A stretch of 56,344 nt of DNA from Phycisphaerales bacterium UBA2421 (GCA_002343075.1 DDRH01000028.1:1-56344); one strand, 5' to 3'. Shown: positions 10,519 through 19,638, counted from the first letter of the stretch. Numbers and translations are program-made. The notes: generated from the letters alone by a model not told the origin.

Positions 10519-10953
10519 ATGACTCAGGAAATCATTCAACGCAAGAAGTATTCCACACTCTTATCGCTCGCAAAGGGCGACGTCCTCGCTGAGTTGGGCT
10601 TGCTCCCCGGGGGACATCCATTGTTCATCGACCCGTTCAGCCCATCACTCTTCCCCGAAGCGGCCAAGCGTAAGAAGCAGGAGGAAGAGGAAGAAGCCCC
10701 CGCCGAATCGGAGGATGACGAAGAGGAAGAGGAGCTCGAGGACGAAGAGTTTGAAGACGACGAAGACCTCGACGAGGACGAAGAGGACGAGGAAGAAGAC
10801 GAAGCCGACGAGGAGATTGAAGACGACGACGAAGAAGAAGAAGAAGAAGAAGAGGATGACGATGACGATGAGGATGAGGACGACGATGACTCGTTCGACG
10901 ATCCTGACAGCGACTATGACGACGATGACGACGACGACTTTGACGACGACTGA
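10519..10953 (+). CDS. Hyper-acidic Asp/Glu-tail protein, 144 aa
   Basis: The first ~50 residues (MTQEIIQRKKYSTLLSL... ELGLLPGGHPLF) form an ordinary small domain. From about residue 55 to the end the chain is almost pure Asp/Glu, encoded by GAA/GAG/GAC runs. The ATG at 10519 was chosen because the upstream extension overlaps the HIT gene; a GTG at 10510 is also possible. A strong terminator follows at 11022, supporting transcription. The acidic tail resembles those of histone chaperones and nucleoplasmin-like proteins, or of RNA polymerase delta. Function unknown. The low-complexity tract could vary in length between strains. Confidence 0.6.
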   Translation: MTQEIIQRKKYSTLLSLAKGDVLAELGLLPGGHPLFIDPFSPSLFPEAAKRKKQEEEEEAPAESEDDEEEEELEDEEFEDDEDLDEDEEDEEEDEADEEIEDDDEEEEEEEEDDDDDEDEDDDDSFDDPDSDYDDDDDDDFDDD

Positions 10954-11021
10954 GTAACCGGTCGGCCGAAGCTCACGATCATCGGCGCGGCACCTAATCT
11001 CCCAACCGCATCAGACAATTC

Positions 11022-11055
11022 CACCCGTGGCCAGCATGGTCGCGGGTGTGTTTTT
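11022..11055 (+). terminator. Rho-independent terminator after the acidic gene
   Basis: A 12-bp stem (11022-11033 with 11037-11048, including two G-U pairs) with a 3-nt loop is followed by TGTTTTT. It ends the parA-vanZ-HIT-acidic transcript on the plus strand. The rest of 10954-11350 holds a second terminator for the porin and no credible gene. Confidence 0.75.
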
Positions 11056-11242
11056 GCGCCCGCGTCGGGCGTGTTACAGGCCCCAATCAACGACGCCGTT
11101 CCCGGCCATCGCCTGCGACTCGTGCGTCTCCCAGACGCGCCGCGGGAGAGTGCCGGGCAGGGTTTGTCTCTTCCGGCACGCTTGTGAGTGCCCCCGGGGC
11201 TGTCGGCACTCCGATGCCGCCGACGCCAGCCTGCGTGGCGCA

Positions 11243-11280
11243 TAAAAACACCTCGGGACGAACCGAGGTTCGTCCCGAGG
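11243..11280 (-). terminator. Rho-independent terminator of the porin gene
   Basis: A perfect 14-bp inverted repeat (11251-11264 with 11267-11280) around GA is followed on the minus strand by TGTTTTTA. It lies 70 nt past the porin stop. Confidence 0.85.
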
Positions 11281-11350
11281 CAAAGCACATGGTTGGCTTT
11301 CAAACTTCAACTGGCGCTCGCATGCTCGCCAGCGTTCTCGTTCGCAGGGG

Positions 11351-12697
11351 TCACAGCAAGAGCTGGAACTGGCCGCGGACGTAGAACTGGTCGTTGTCGT
11401 CCGATGCGAAGATGCCTGCACCAGTGATGCCGACAGGCGAACCTTCGGGCAGATAGCCGACGTCAACAGTCACCTTGGCGTTGTGCTTCATGAAGTAGTA
11501 GTTCACGCCCGCGGTGATTTCGTAGAAATCTTCGTTGTCGCCGGGAGTCGTGAGTGCATCTTCATCAAGGTGCAGATAGCTGAAGCGGCCGAAGCCTTCC
11601 CAGCGATCGTTGAACATGTAGCCGGCTTGAGCAACGGCACCCCAGTTGTAGGTGTCGTCGTCATCGGTTGAAAGATACTGGCCGATGAACGCGGCGTAGA
11701 TGCCGAGTCCGCCGGTGTTCTCCCACTGCACGTCAACAGTGTGGAAGAACGCATCGTTATCGCCGGCCTGCGTCCAGTTGACGCCTCCGCCGATCACGAG
11801 CAGGTCTTCCTTGTTGCCCATGGCAGTGAAGTCATCGTAGCCTTCAAAGTTGTTGTTGGCGGCCCATTCGACGCGAGCACTCACGCCGAAGTCCGGACCA
11901 GCCACGCCTGCCACTGCAACGCCGCCGCCATCCTGGAAGTCGGTGTTGTCGGTGTTGGCACCGTCATGGTAGGCCACTTCGGCGCGAACCGGGCTGTCCT
12001 TGCTGGCGTAAATGAGTGACACGCCCTGGACGTAATCGGTGAACCCACCGCCGAGCACTTCGTTCAGGAACGAACGTTCGACAGCAAGTTGCTTGCCCGA
12101 GCTGGTGCTTTCTTCATGGAAGACGTTGTCTTTCCACTGACCAGCTTTGAACGACCATTGATCAGCGAACTTGTACTGAATGTACGCGTTCTCAAGGGTC
12201 ATCCCGCCGCCGGAGGAGCTTGAGGCCCAGCGGAAGTTGTACATGAGGTCGGGGCTGATGGCATTGCCGACGAAGGCAACCTTCATCCGGCGAATCTCAA
12301 AGCCGTTTACCGATTCATCATCGTCGCCGCCATCGCTTCCGTCTTCGGTCCAGTTGGTGGTGTTGCGGAACTGGAACTGGAACTGCGGCGAGAGGCTGTA
12401 GTTGCCATCTGAGCTTCTGAGCACGAAGTTCTTACCGTCGTGACCGGCGGTGAAACCTTCCATCTGCAGGAGCTGGCTGCGGCGTTCTGCGTCGCGGAGG
12501 ACGCTGTCGATGGTCGCGCCAACCTGAGCATCGCTGAGGTTGTTCTGGCGGCCTTCCATCTCGCTGACCTTTGACTGGAGCTGCTTGATCTGCTCCATGA
12601 GTTCAACGGTCGTCGGTTCTGCGGCCCAAGCGATTGTCGAGCCCATCCCCAAGGCACCCGCTACCACCGCCGGGATCGTGAGAAACTTCCTGGTCAT
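11351..12697 (-). CDS. OprO/OprP-type outer-membrane porin
   Basis: A 448-residue protein with a signal peptide (MTRKFLTIPAVVAGALG, cleavage near WAAE). A coiled-coil segment comes next (residues 30-75, VELMEQIKQLQSKVSEMEG), then a beta-barrel of alternating strands beginning YSLSPQFQFQFRN and ending VRGQFQLLL. The layout fits the phosphate-selective porin O/P family, widespread in planctomycetes and not necessarily phosphate-specific. The coiled coil may form a periplasmic stalk. AAAGGAG precedes the start. It is monocistronic: a clean terminator follows, and 740 nt of non-coding DNA lie upstream. Confidence 0.88.
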   Translation of the reverse strand: MTRKFLTIPAVVAGALGMGSTIAWAAEPTTVELMEQIKQLQSKVSEMEGRQNNLSDAQVGATIDSVLRDAERRSQLLQMEGFTAGHDGKNFVLRSSDGNYSLSPQFQFQFRNTTNWTEDGSDGGDDDESVNGFEIRRMKVAFVGNAISPDLMYNFRWASSSSGGGMTLENAYIQYKFADQWSFKAGQWKDNVFHEESTSSGKQLAVERSFLNEVLGGGFTDYVQGVSLIYASKDSPVRAEVAYHDGANTDNTDFQDGGGVAVAGVAGPDFGVSARVEWAANNNFEGYDDFTAMGNKEDLLVIGGGVNWTQAGDNDAFFHTVDVQWENTGGLGIYAAFIGQYLSTDDDDTYNWGAVAQAGYMFNDRWEGFGRFSYLHLDEDALTTPGDNEDFYEITAGVNYYFMKHNAKVTVDVGYLPEGSPVGITGAGIFASDDNDQFYVRGQFQLLL

Positions 12698-13437
12698 TTC
12701 TGTCTCCTTTCCACGTGCGGCAATTGTATTGGCCGCAACCCAAGTGACCCCCGGCGATGCTCATGACCTAAGCAATCGCCAGTCGAGCCCGTGACGGCCG
12801 GACGAAATGTTTCGTCTCGGCACTGCCGCTGGCTCAGTGTGCGGCAGGTTCCCCACGACAACTGACAAACGGCCTCTTCGCCGAATGAGAGTTCACTTGT
12901 CGTGCGACTGATCGAAACGACTTTACTGGTTGAGGCTTCAACGCACCGGTACGACGCGTACCGTCACGCTTCGATCTGCCGCAACCCCTCCGAAACAGTC
13001 TTCTCTTCCCAACAACCCTCCGGAGATCGCTCCTCGGGGCCTGTAACGATTTCATCGATTGCACGGGTCTTACGACCTATACCAGCATCCGAGTCGGGCT
13101 GCGGATGCTATGCCAAAACATTGGTGCAGTCCACATCCACAGAGCATCGTTACCGTCATACATTCGGAATATCCCCTCGAAATACTTTAACCATCGGTGC
13201 TAAATTCGAGTGACTATAGTGTAGCGCAAACCTTTATGAACACTGATTTTATCACAACAACGCGTATTGGAATCGCCGGGGCATTTCTTATGGGACTCTC
13301 TGCCCGACATCCCCCGGTGGACAACCTGTTGAAAGCGACTCCGGCGTCCGCCGATTGCACCGAAATTGGGAGCGAAGCTCATGGTTGAAGCCTACGAGGC
13401 TCGAATGGCCCGCGCGCGGTCGGCTCACCGCAAACAC
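12698..13437. other. 740-nt non-coding region between the porin and nuoN
   Basis: No credible gene on either strand. It holds the 5' region of the porin (Shine-Dalgarno AAAGGAG at its edge), the end of the nuo operon, a perfect 7-bp inverted repeat CGGTACG-ACG-CGTACCG at 12947-12963 that could be an operator or a small hairpin, and a candidate minus-strand promoter at 13213-13240. I see no classic riboswitch or nuo terminator. Confidence 0.5.
13213..13240 (-). promoter_or_regulatory. Candidate minus-strand promoter upstream of the porin
   Basis: On the minus strand, TTCATA and TATAGT are separated by 16 nt (4/6 and 5/6 to consensus). If used for the porin it would give a leader of about 500 nt. 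Prediction only. Confidence 0.25.
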
Positions 13438-15084
13438 CTAACGAGATTCAGCCACCGAGGCGGTGTCTGGGGCTACCAGAGGGGGCTGCCTGCCGATTTC
13501 GAGCGAGTCGGTGACTCTCGTTGTGAGCAACTGCGTCGCAGGAATGAGGGTACCGAGGCCAAGGGTGAGCACTGTCGCCAGGACAACCGCAACTGTCGGA
13601 GCGAGCGAACGGGCAGGGACGGGCAGGCTCGATACGCTATCGCCGAACAATGGCGGTTCGGGGCGAAGGAACATCGTGCCGACAATCTTCAGGTAATAGC
13701 CCGCTGAAATGGCCGCATTCAGCATGGTCAGGCCGATCAGCCAGGCCATCTTGCCCTTCAGCTCAGGCTCGACGCTCGCTAAGTTCCAAGCGGGGACAAT
13801 CAGGTATAGCTTCCCGAAAAATCCGACCGTAAGTGGCAGGCCGATCAGGCTGAAACACCCCACGGCCATCGCCAGCCCAAGCCCGATGTGCTTTCGGCCC
13901 TGCCCGGCCAGGTCTTCGTAAGTCTCGGCGGTCGTGGTCGATCGCCCCTCCCGCGCCGGGATCATCTGCAGCACGGCAAACACACCAACATTCATAATGC
14001 CGTACGCGGCAATATAGAACAACACGCCTTGCAGTGCCGCGTTCTGCACCGAACCGTTGCCGCCGGCGTATGCGAGTGCTGTCAGCCCGACAAGAAGATA
14101 GCCCGAATGCGCGACCGAACTGTAGGCCATTACACGCTTTACATTCAATTGCATCAGCCCGAGCAGGTTGCCGGCAAACATGGTGATGACAGCAATGGCA
14201 AACAGGAGCTTGGCGAAGATTTCGGGCACCGCAAACCCGTTCCCGCCGTACACCCACATGATTTTGATGATCGCCACGATGCCAGTGACCTTGGGGACAA
14301 ACGACAAGAACGCGGTCACCGGCGTTGCCGCACCCTGGTAGACATCGCCGGCGTAAAAGTGAAGCGGTGCTGCGGCCAGTTTGAAAGCGAAGCCCAGCAG
14401 AAGCATGATCAGTGCGAGAACCTGCCAGGCAGTCGGCACCGTGGCCCCGGCTGGGCCGGCTTGGGTGCCAGCGAGCAGTTGACCGATGTCGTGCAGGCTG
14501 GTGGTTCCTGTTGTCCCATATAGATAGCTGAACCCGAAGAGCATCAGGGCCGCAGCGAGGGCACCGAGGAAAAAGTACTTCAGGCCCGCCTCCTGCGCCA
14601 CCGCGGTCGGGCGGCTTACGGAAACCATGATATAGGTGGGAATACTCGCCAACTCGATGCCAAGAAAGAGCAGGATCATGTCGTTCGCGCCCGACACCAT
14701 CAGCACCCCGGCCAGGCTGAGCAGCATCAGCGCAAAGAACTCACCAGCATCTCCGCCGAAGTTGAGCGATGGATTGCCGGTGGCGTCATCGTTTGTCGGC
14801 CAGGCGAGCAGCGTAAGGAGAATGCCCACGCCGCAGGCCAGCAGTTTGATGTAAAGGGAGAACGAAGTAACCTCAAAAGTCCCCTTGGCGTCAAACCCAG
14901 ACAGTTTCATCGGCTCGCCCAGGATCAGCCAGCAGCAGCCACCCAGCACGAGAAGAGAAATCCATGGTGCGGCCCGACGTGCGCCGACCTTTGTCGAGAT
15001 GCCCAACAGAAACAAAAACCCCGCTGCGACAACCAGCAACAGTTCTGGGAGCAAAAGTGGGACGATTGACTTCAGATATTCCAT
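13438..15084 (-). CDS. nuoN: NADH-quinone oxidoreductase subunit N
   Basis: A 548-residue antiporter-like membrane subunit of respiratory complex I with about 14 predicted helices. Family features include MLLSLAGVLMVSGANDMI, the Lys helix region (FLGIELASIPTYIMV), FKLAAAPLHFYAGDVYQGA, and VKRVMAYSSVAHSGY. It takes part in proton pumping in the membrane arm. It is the last gene of nuoJ-K-L-M-N on the minus strand, 21 nt after nuoM. No clear terminator follows within 300 nt. Confidence 0.94.
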   Translation of the reverse strand: MEYLKSIVPLLLPELLLVVAAGFLFLLGISTKVGARRAAPWISLLVLGGCCWLILGEPMKLSGFDAKGTFEVTSFSLYIKLLACGVGILLTLLAWPTNDDATGNPSLNFGGDAGEFFALMLLSLAGVLMVSGANDMILLFLGIELASIPTYIMVSVSRPTAVAQEAGLKYFFLGALAAALMLFGFSYLYGTTGTTSLHDIGQLLAGTQAGPAGATVPTAWQVLALIMLLLGFAFKLAAAPLHFYAGDVYQGAATPVTAFLSFVPKVTGIVAIIKIMWVYGGNGFAVPEIFAKLLFAIAVITMFAGNLLGLMQLNVKRVMAYSSVAHSGYLLVGLTALAYAGGNGSVQNAALQGVLFYIAAYGIMNVGVFAVLQMIPAREGRSTTTAETYEDLAGQGRKHIGLGLAMAVGCFSLIGLPLTVGFFGKLYLIVPAWNLASVEPELKGKMAWLIGLTMLNAAISAGYYLKIVGTMFLRPEPPLFGDSVSSLPVPARSLAPTVAVVLATVLTLGLGTLIPATQLLTTRVTDSLEIGRQPPLVAPDTASVAESR

Positions 15085-15105
15085 GTTCGTCTGCGTTTGT
15101 CAGCG

Positions 15106-16848
15106 TTAGCGTTGTTCGGGCAATCCAACCCGCGCGGGAGTGTTTAAGACCAACCGTTCATCCGATTTCCGGTCGCGTTGCTCCGCGGGCAGCGGCGCTC
15201 CGAGGCTGGTCGCGGCATCTGCCGAGCGGTGCTGCGAGAGAGGCTCTCGCGACAACGCGAGCGGAGCAGTCATCGATTGCAAAATGGGCGTAGGTCGCAC
15301 GCCTAGCCAGATCACAGCAATTGCCAATGGGACTAGGATGCCGATTTCGCGAGCATTAAGGTCGTTCTTCGCGGCATGGCCGTGAGCATGCGAGTCAGCA
15401 CCGACTGCCGCGTTGCCGTGGGTAGCCCCATGTCCCTCTTCGTGTGCCGGGACTTTCAATGGGCCAAAGATAATCTTGGCTGACATATGCAACATATAGA
15501 TCGCACCCAGCACCACGCCCGTCGCCGCGAGCACACCAAACGGCACGCCCAGATACGGGCTGATGAACGCCGATTGAATGGTGAGGTATTCACTGACAAA
15601 CCCATTCGTTCCCGGCAGCCCAATCGAGCTCATCACAAAAAAGATGAAGAAGAAGGACATGATTGGCATGTTCTTCCCGAGGCCCGACAGCGCGTTGATA
15701 TCGCGCGTGTGGTAGCGGTCGTAGATCATGCCGATGACGAGAAACATCGCCCCAGTGCTTAGCCCGTGATTGATCATGTAGAGGACGCTGCCCTGCAGGC
15801 CGATGTCGGTGAGGCTGACCAGGCCCAGCACACAAAACCCGAGGTGGCTCACCGATGAATACGCGACGAGCTTCTTGATATCTTTCTGCACCCATGCCAC
15901 CAGCGCGCCATAAATCACGCCGACTACGCAGAGCGCGCCGAGCAATCCAATCAGCCCCCCGGAGATGACGCCCTCACTCGTCGAGAGCAGGCCAATTGGG
16001 AATGCCACCCGAAGCAACCCGTAGGTACCGAGCTTTAGCAGTACGCCAGCCAGAATGACCGAACCGGCCGTCGGGGCCTCGGTGTGCGCCAGCGGCAGCC
16101 ATGTGTGCACGGGGAACAACGGAACCTTGACAGCAAACCCCGCGAGCAGAGCCATAAAGACCCAGAATCGCTCTGTGGAAGACAAGTTTGCCTGGGCATA
16201 GGCGATCACCCTTACAACATCAAACGATTGCGCAGCCGTCCCCAGATATAGCACCGCCGCGAGCGTAAATACCCCGCCGGTAAACGTGTAGAGGAAAAAC
16301 TTACCCGCAGCGAACCGGCGCTCGGGTCCGCCCCAGATACCGATGATAAAGAACATCGGCACGAGCGTCAGCTCGAAGAAGACGTAAAACAGGAGCAAAT
16401 CGCGTGCAATGAACACACCAAGCATCGCTGCAAGCAGCAGCGACATCCATGCATAATACTCCGTCGCGCGATCTTTGATCACATCCCAACTGCTGAGCAC
16501 GACGAGTGGCTGGAGAAACACCGTGAGTAGAACCAGCCAAAGGCTTACGGTGTCCAGTCCAAGATGAAACGAGAAGCCGATCTTGTCGATCGCAAACTTG
16601 TTGTTGGCAGCATCGGCCCCATATTGAAGTTGGACAGTTTGCCGGGTGGCCTCAATTGAAGACAGCGATGAATCGATGCCCGCGAACAGATTCATCTGCC
16701 AGGCAAGCCCGACCCCGAGCATGAGCGTGATGACAGAAACGGCCAATGCCCACCCACGCGCCGCGCCGCGCGAGGGCATAAACGCCCCCACCGCGGCACC
16801 GAGCAGCGGGACGAGCAGCAAAAGTAGCAGGGAATATTTGTCTTGCAT
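15106..16848 (-). CDS. nuoM: NADH-quinone oxidoreductase subunit M, with His-rich loop
   Basis: A 580-residue antiporter-like complex I subunit. Typical motifs are FYVFFELTLVPMFFIIGIWGG, VKVPLFPVHTWLPLAHTEAP, KKLVAYSSVSHLGF and SSIGLPGTNGF. Between the last two helices there is a hydrophilic insert rich in His (HEEGHGATHG ... DSHAHGHAA), near residues 480-510, which E. coli NuoM lacks. After the last helix comes a ~60-residue polar C-terminal tail. The subunit pumps protons. It is 75 nt after nuoL and 21 nt before nuoN. Confidence 0.94.
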   Translation of the reverse strand: MQDKYSLLLLLLVPLLGAAVGAFMPSRGAARGWALAVSVITLMLGVGLAWQMNLFAGIDSSLSSIEATRQTVQLQYGADAANNKFAIDKIGFSFHLGLDTVSLWLVLLTVFLQPLVVLSSWDVIKDRATEYYAWMSLLLAAMLGVFIARDLLLFYVFFELTLVPMFFIIGIWGGPERRFAAGKFFLYTFTGGVFTLAAVLYLGTAAQSFDVVRVIAYAQANLSSTERFWVFMALLAGFAVKVPLFPVHTWLPLAHTEAPTAGSVILAGVLLKLGTYGLLRVAFPIGLLSTSEGVISGGLIGLLGALCVVGVIYGALVAWVQKDIKKLVAYSSVSHLGFCVLGLVSLTDIGLQGSVLYMINHGLSTGAMFLVIGMIYDRYHTRDINALSGLGKNMPIMSFFFIFFVMSSIGLPGTNGFVSEYLTIQSAFISPYLGVPFGVLAATGVVLGAIYMLHMSAKIIFGPLKVPAHEEGHGATHGNAAVGADSHAHGHAAKNDLNAREIGILVPLAIAVIWLGVRPTPILQSMTAPLALSREPLSQHRSADAATSLGAPLPAEQRDRKSDERLVLNTPARVGLPEQR

Positions 16849-16865
16849 TTTATCAGCGAGCGGCG

Positions 16866-16886
16866 GGCAGTGGACAGTAGGCAGAA
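16866..16886. repeat. Degenerate heptamer repeat in the nuoL-nuoM spacer
   Basis: Three back-to-back 7-mers read GGCAGTG, GACAGTA and GGCAGAA. They occupy the 75-nt gap between nuoL and nuoM. Such heptamers resemble the short tandem repeats known from cyanobacteria. Confidence 0.4.
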
Positions 16887-16923
16887 GAGTCTGGCTACGA
16901 ACCGCTGACGGCCGCCAACTTCC

Positions 16924-19131
16924 TTACAGAAACACCACCAGCAAAATGATCGCAATTCCCAGCGCCATGCTCAGAGCATAACCTTGAACGTAACCTCGCT
17001 GGAGCGTCAACTTCAAAACGAAGCCGCCTAGCTGTGGCACAAACCCTGCCAGCCAGACCAGGCCGTCCACAAAATACTTGTCCAGCGTGAAGAATATCTC
17101 GCCAACGCGCCGCAACGGCTCAACGATCACCGCCTGATACAACTCGTCGACCCAATACTTGTTTTCCATTGCCCGCGCCACGCCAGTGAGCAAAAGTGCC
17201 AACCGGTCGGCCTTGGGGCGATCTTTGAGGTGCAGAGAATATGCCAGACCAATGCCAGAGAGCGCGATCAGAGTGCTCACTGCCATGAATATGTAATGGC
17301 TTGTGTGCTCAGCCTTTACAACACTTTCACTGCGATACTCCTGCTGGCCGAACACCACCGGATTGACCATGTGCGCGCCGTCGGCCTTGGCGTTGTATGT
17401 GTCGCGGGCCAACTCAAACGCGCCGACAAAAGATGGGCTTTGACCGAGGAAGTGGCCCAGCCGATGGCCTTGCCAGAGCGCCAACCCGGCGATGACCGCC
17501 CCAATGGCAAGCACGATCAGAGGGATCATCATCAAGGCAGGTTCGTGGTTGTGGTGGTGATGAGCGTCATGGCTGTGATGGTCGTGCCCGTGGTCGTCGC
17601 CGTGCCCGTGATGATCCGGGTGCGGCTCATCGGGAACCACTTTAGGCCCTTCAAAAACGCGGAAATAAAGTCGAAACGTGTAGTACGCCGTCACAAACGC
17701 CGTCACCAGCATCACAATGCCGAGCAGCGGGGACGCATGCCACGCGCTCGCGACAATCTCATCCTTGCTCCAGAAACCGGCAAAAGGGACCACCCCGGCG
17801 AGTGCCAGGCAGCCGATCAGCATCAGCCAGCGCGTCTTGGGCATGACGGCCTTCAAGCCCGACATCTTTCGCATGTCGAGGTGACCAAGCATGGCATGCA
17901 TCACCACACCGCTGCTCAAGAACAGCAGGGCTTTGAAAAACGCATGGGTAACGAGGTGAAAAACGCCTGTGACGGGCGCCAGCACGCCGACGCCGACGAA
18001 CATAAAGCCAAGTTGGCTCACCGTGGAGTAGGCAAAAACCTTCTTTAGGTCGAACTGGCGCAAAGCGATGGAGCCGGCAAACAGCGCCGTAAACGCCCCG
18101 ACAAACGCAACCGTGATCATCGCCGCTTCATTGCCCACGAACAGCGTCCCACAGCGGGCGATCATGTAAACGCCGGCCGTGACCATGGTAGCTGCGTGGA
18201 TGAGCGCGCTGACGGGTGTCGGGCCTTCCATCGCATCTGGCAACCAGACATAAAGCGGGAATTGAGCAGACTTTCCGAACGCGCCCAGCATCAATAAGAA
18301 CGGCAGCCAGTTCAGCACCTGAATCTGAAACTCCGTCATGCCCATCTTCGGAAGCGCAGCCAACTCCAGCAAGCCGTTGGCAGCACCCGGCGTGTAACCA
18401 TCGGCCCCGAAATAACTTACGGTGCCAAACGCCGCAAACGCCAGCATGATCCCGATGCCAAAGCCGAAGTCGCCGATGCGGTTAACCAAGAACGCCTTCT
18501 TAGCGGCTTCGCGGGCGGCGGGCTTCTCGTAGTAGTAGCCAATCAGCAGATAGGAGCAAAGCCCCACGCCTTCCCAGCCGAGGTAGAGCATGATGAGGTT
18601 GTCGCCCATCACCAGGCAGGTCATGCTGAAAATGAAAAGCCCAAGATAAGCGAAAAATCGCCAATACCCCGATTCGCCCTTCATGTACCCGGCGGCGAAA
18701 ACGGTGATAAAGAAGCCAATCCCGCAGACGACGCAAAGCATTGTCACGGTTAGCGGGTCAAAGAAAAACCCTGCCGCTACCTCAAAGTATTCATTCGTAC
18801 CGGCATTTTTCGGATCGCCTGCGGCGATCCATGTGAAGGCTCGATAAACGGCGCTCACCGTCTTGGCATCGCTATGTTCCGTTGCTGACGCGACAGGGGC
18901 GTGGGTTCCGGAATCTGAATTGCGAACCGGGGGAGCCCCGTGACCCAGCAAACCAACCGTCTGAAACAGCAGCGCCACCGACAGCACCGCGATTGCGCCC
19001 ACACCAAGCCAAATCGGCCAGTGCGATTGACCCTTTAGAATCCGCGCGCCAAAAAACCCTGCAATGCACGCCGCAATCAACGGCAGCAGCGGGATGAGGT
19101 AACTGTGTTGGACGATCCAGAGATCTTGCAT
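16924..19131 (-). CDS. nuoL: NADH-quinone oxidoreductase subunit L, with His-rich loop
   Basis: A 735-residue large antiporter-like complex I subunit with the long C-terminal lateral-helix region. Motifs: LGWEGVGLCSYLLIGYYYE, FGKSAQFPLYVWLPDAMEGP, ALIHAATMVTAGVYMI, VFAYSTVSQLGFM. Two features differ from E. coli. First, there is a ~35-residue insert near residues 60-95 after the first helix. Second, there is a strongly His-rich loop (HPDHHGHGDD, DAHHHHNHEP) near residues 500-535, just before the segment that leads to the lateral helix. The His loop could bind metal (Zn/Ni) or tune proton uptake. It lies 81 nt after nuoK. Confidence 0.95.
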   Translation of the reverse strand: MQDLWIVQHSYLIPLLPLIAACIAGFFGARILKGQSHWPIWLGVGAIAVLSVALLFQTVGLLGHGAPPVRNSDSGTHAPVASATEHSDAKTVSAVYRAFTWIAAGDPKNAGTNEYFEVAAGFFFDPLTVTMLCVVCGIGFFITVFAAGYMKGESGYWRFFAYLGLFIFSMTCLVMGDNLIMLYLGWEGVGLCSYLLIGYYYEKPAAREAAKKAFLVNRIGDFGFGIGIMLAFAAFGTVSYFGADGYTPGAANGLLELAALPKMGMTEFQIQVLNWLPFLLMLGAFGKSAQFPLYVWLPDAMEGPTPVSALIHAATMVTAGVYMIARCGTLFVGNEAAMITVAFVGAFTALFAGSIALRQFDLKKVFAYSTVSQLGFMFVGVGVLAPVTGVFHLVTHAFFKALLFLSSGVVMHAMLGHLDMRKMSGLKAVMPKTRWLMLIGCLALAGVVPFAGFWSKDEIVASAWHASPLLGIVMLVTAFVTAYYTFRLYFRVFEGPKVVPDEPHPDHHGHGDDHGHDHHSHDAHHHHNHEPALMMIPLIVLAIGAVIAGLALWQGHRLGHFLGQSPSFVGAFELARDTYNAKADGAHMVNPVVFGQQEYRSESVVKAEHTSHYIFMAVSTLIALSGIGLAYSLHLKDRPKADRLALLLTGVARAMENKYWVDELYQAVIVEPLRRVGEIFFTLDKYFVDGLVWLAGFVPQLGGFVLKLTLQRGYVQGYALSMALGIAIILLVVFL

Positions 19132-19142
19132 GTTCTAAACCC

Positions 19143-19204
19143 CTTACGCATTACTCGCTAGTCATAACACCATCTCAGTTAATGACTAATGAATACCGCG
19201 TAAG
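19143..19204. repeat. Imperfect 23-bp inverted repeat in the nuoK-nuoL spacer
   Basis: CTTACGC (19143-19149) pairs with GCGTAAG (19198-19204), and TAGTCAT (19159-19165) pairs with ATGACTA (19182-19188). About 18 of 23 positions can pair around a 16-nt loop. The inner arms contain heptamer-like TAATGACTAATGA. It fills the gap between nuoK and nuoL. Confidence 0.6.
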
Positions 19205-19212
19205 ATAACTCT

Positions 19213-19533
19213 CTACCCTTTGAGTTCCCGCCACGCATCGGCATCCAGCGTGGCTTTGTGGCGAAACAACAGCACGATTAGCCCAAGTGCCAAGCTTGCC
19301 TCGGCCGCCGCGATGACAAGAACGAAAATTGTGAACGCCTGTCCGGCAAAATTACCGTGATACGCGCCAAAGGCCACCAGATTGATCACCACACCCTGGA
19401 ACATCAGTTCCGTGCAAAGAAACATCAGGATGAGGTTCCGCCGGGTCATGAACCCGATCATACCAATGACAAACATTATCCCGCCGACCGCAAGATAGTG
19501 TTGCAGAGTAATTTGGTTGAGTGTGCTGGTCAT
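19213..19533 (-). CDS. nuoK: NADH-quinone oxidoreductase subunit K
   Basis: A 106-residue three-helix complex I subunit. The conserved Glu in FLCTELMFQGVVINLVAF (helix 2) and the second one in VIAAAEASLALGLIVL (helix 3) are both present; these lie on the central proton channel. Length (~100) and sequence are typical. It is the second gene of the nuoJKLMN run, with long repeat-bearing spacers on both sides (105 nt to nuoJ, 81 nt to nuoL). Confidence 0.95.
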   Translation of the reverse strand: MTSTLNQITLQHYLAVGGIMFVIGMIGFMTRRNLILMFLCTELMFQGVVINLVAFGAYHGNFAGQAFTIFVLVIAAAEASLALGLIVLLFRHKATLDADAWRELKG

Positions 19534-19542
19534 GTGTTCCAG

Positions 19543-19634
19543 AAGAGACGAAGAGACTCAAGAGACGATGAGACACAGCGGCGGGGATTGGCCGGCACTC
19601 CGTCTCACATTCTCTCCGTATCTCGGTCTCTGTC
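19543..19634. repeat. AGAGAC-type repeat with long imperfect hairpin in the nuoJ-nuoK spacer
   Basis: The left arm (19543-19575) is a string of GAGAC units (AAGAGACGAAGAGACTCAAG and on). The right arm (19602-19634) is largely its reverse complement (GTCTC units). The loop is GC-rich. It occupies almost the whole 105-nt gap between nuoJ and nuoK. Confidence 0.55.
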
Positions 19635-19638
19635 CCAT

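Noticed and set aside
13236..13388. Short plus-strand ORF upstream of nuoN's end (MNTDFITTTRIGIAG...)
   Set aside because: Looks a little like a signal peptide but has no Shine-Dalgarno sequence and no conservation signal I can see.
12698..13437. Riboswitch or Pho-box in the long porin upstream region
   Set aside because: I looked for recognisable riboswitch cores and PhoB-type direct repeats and saw none; only a short palindrome remains.
17230..18048. 272-aa plus-strand ORF opposite nuoL
   Set aside because: It is the shadow of nuoL; His and Arg runs mirror the His-rich loop. No family likeness.
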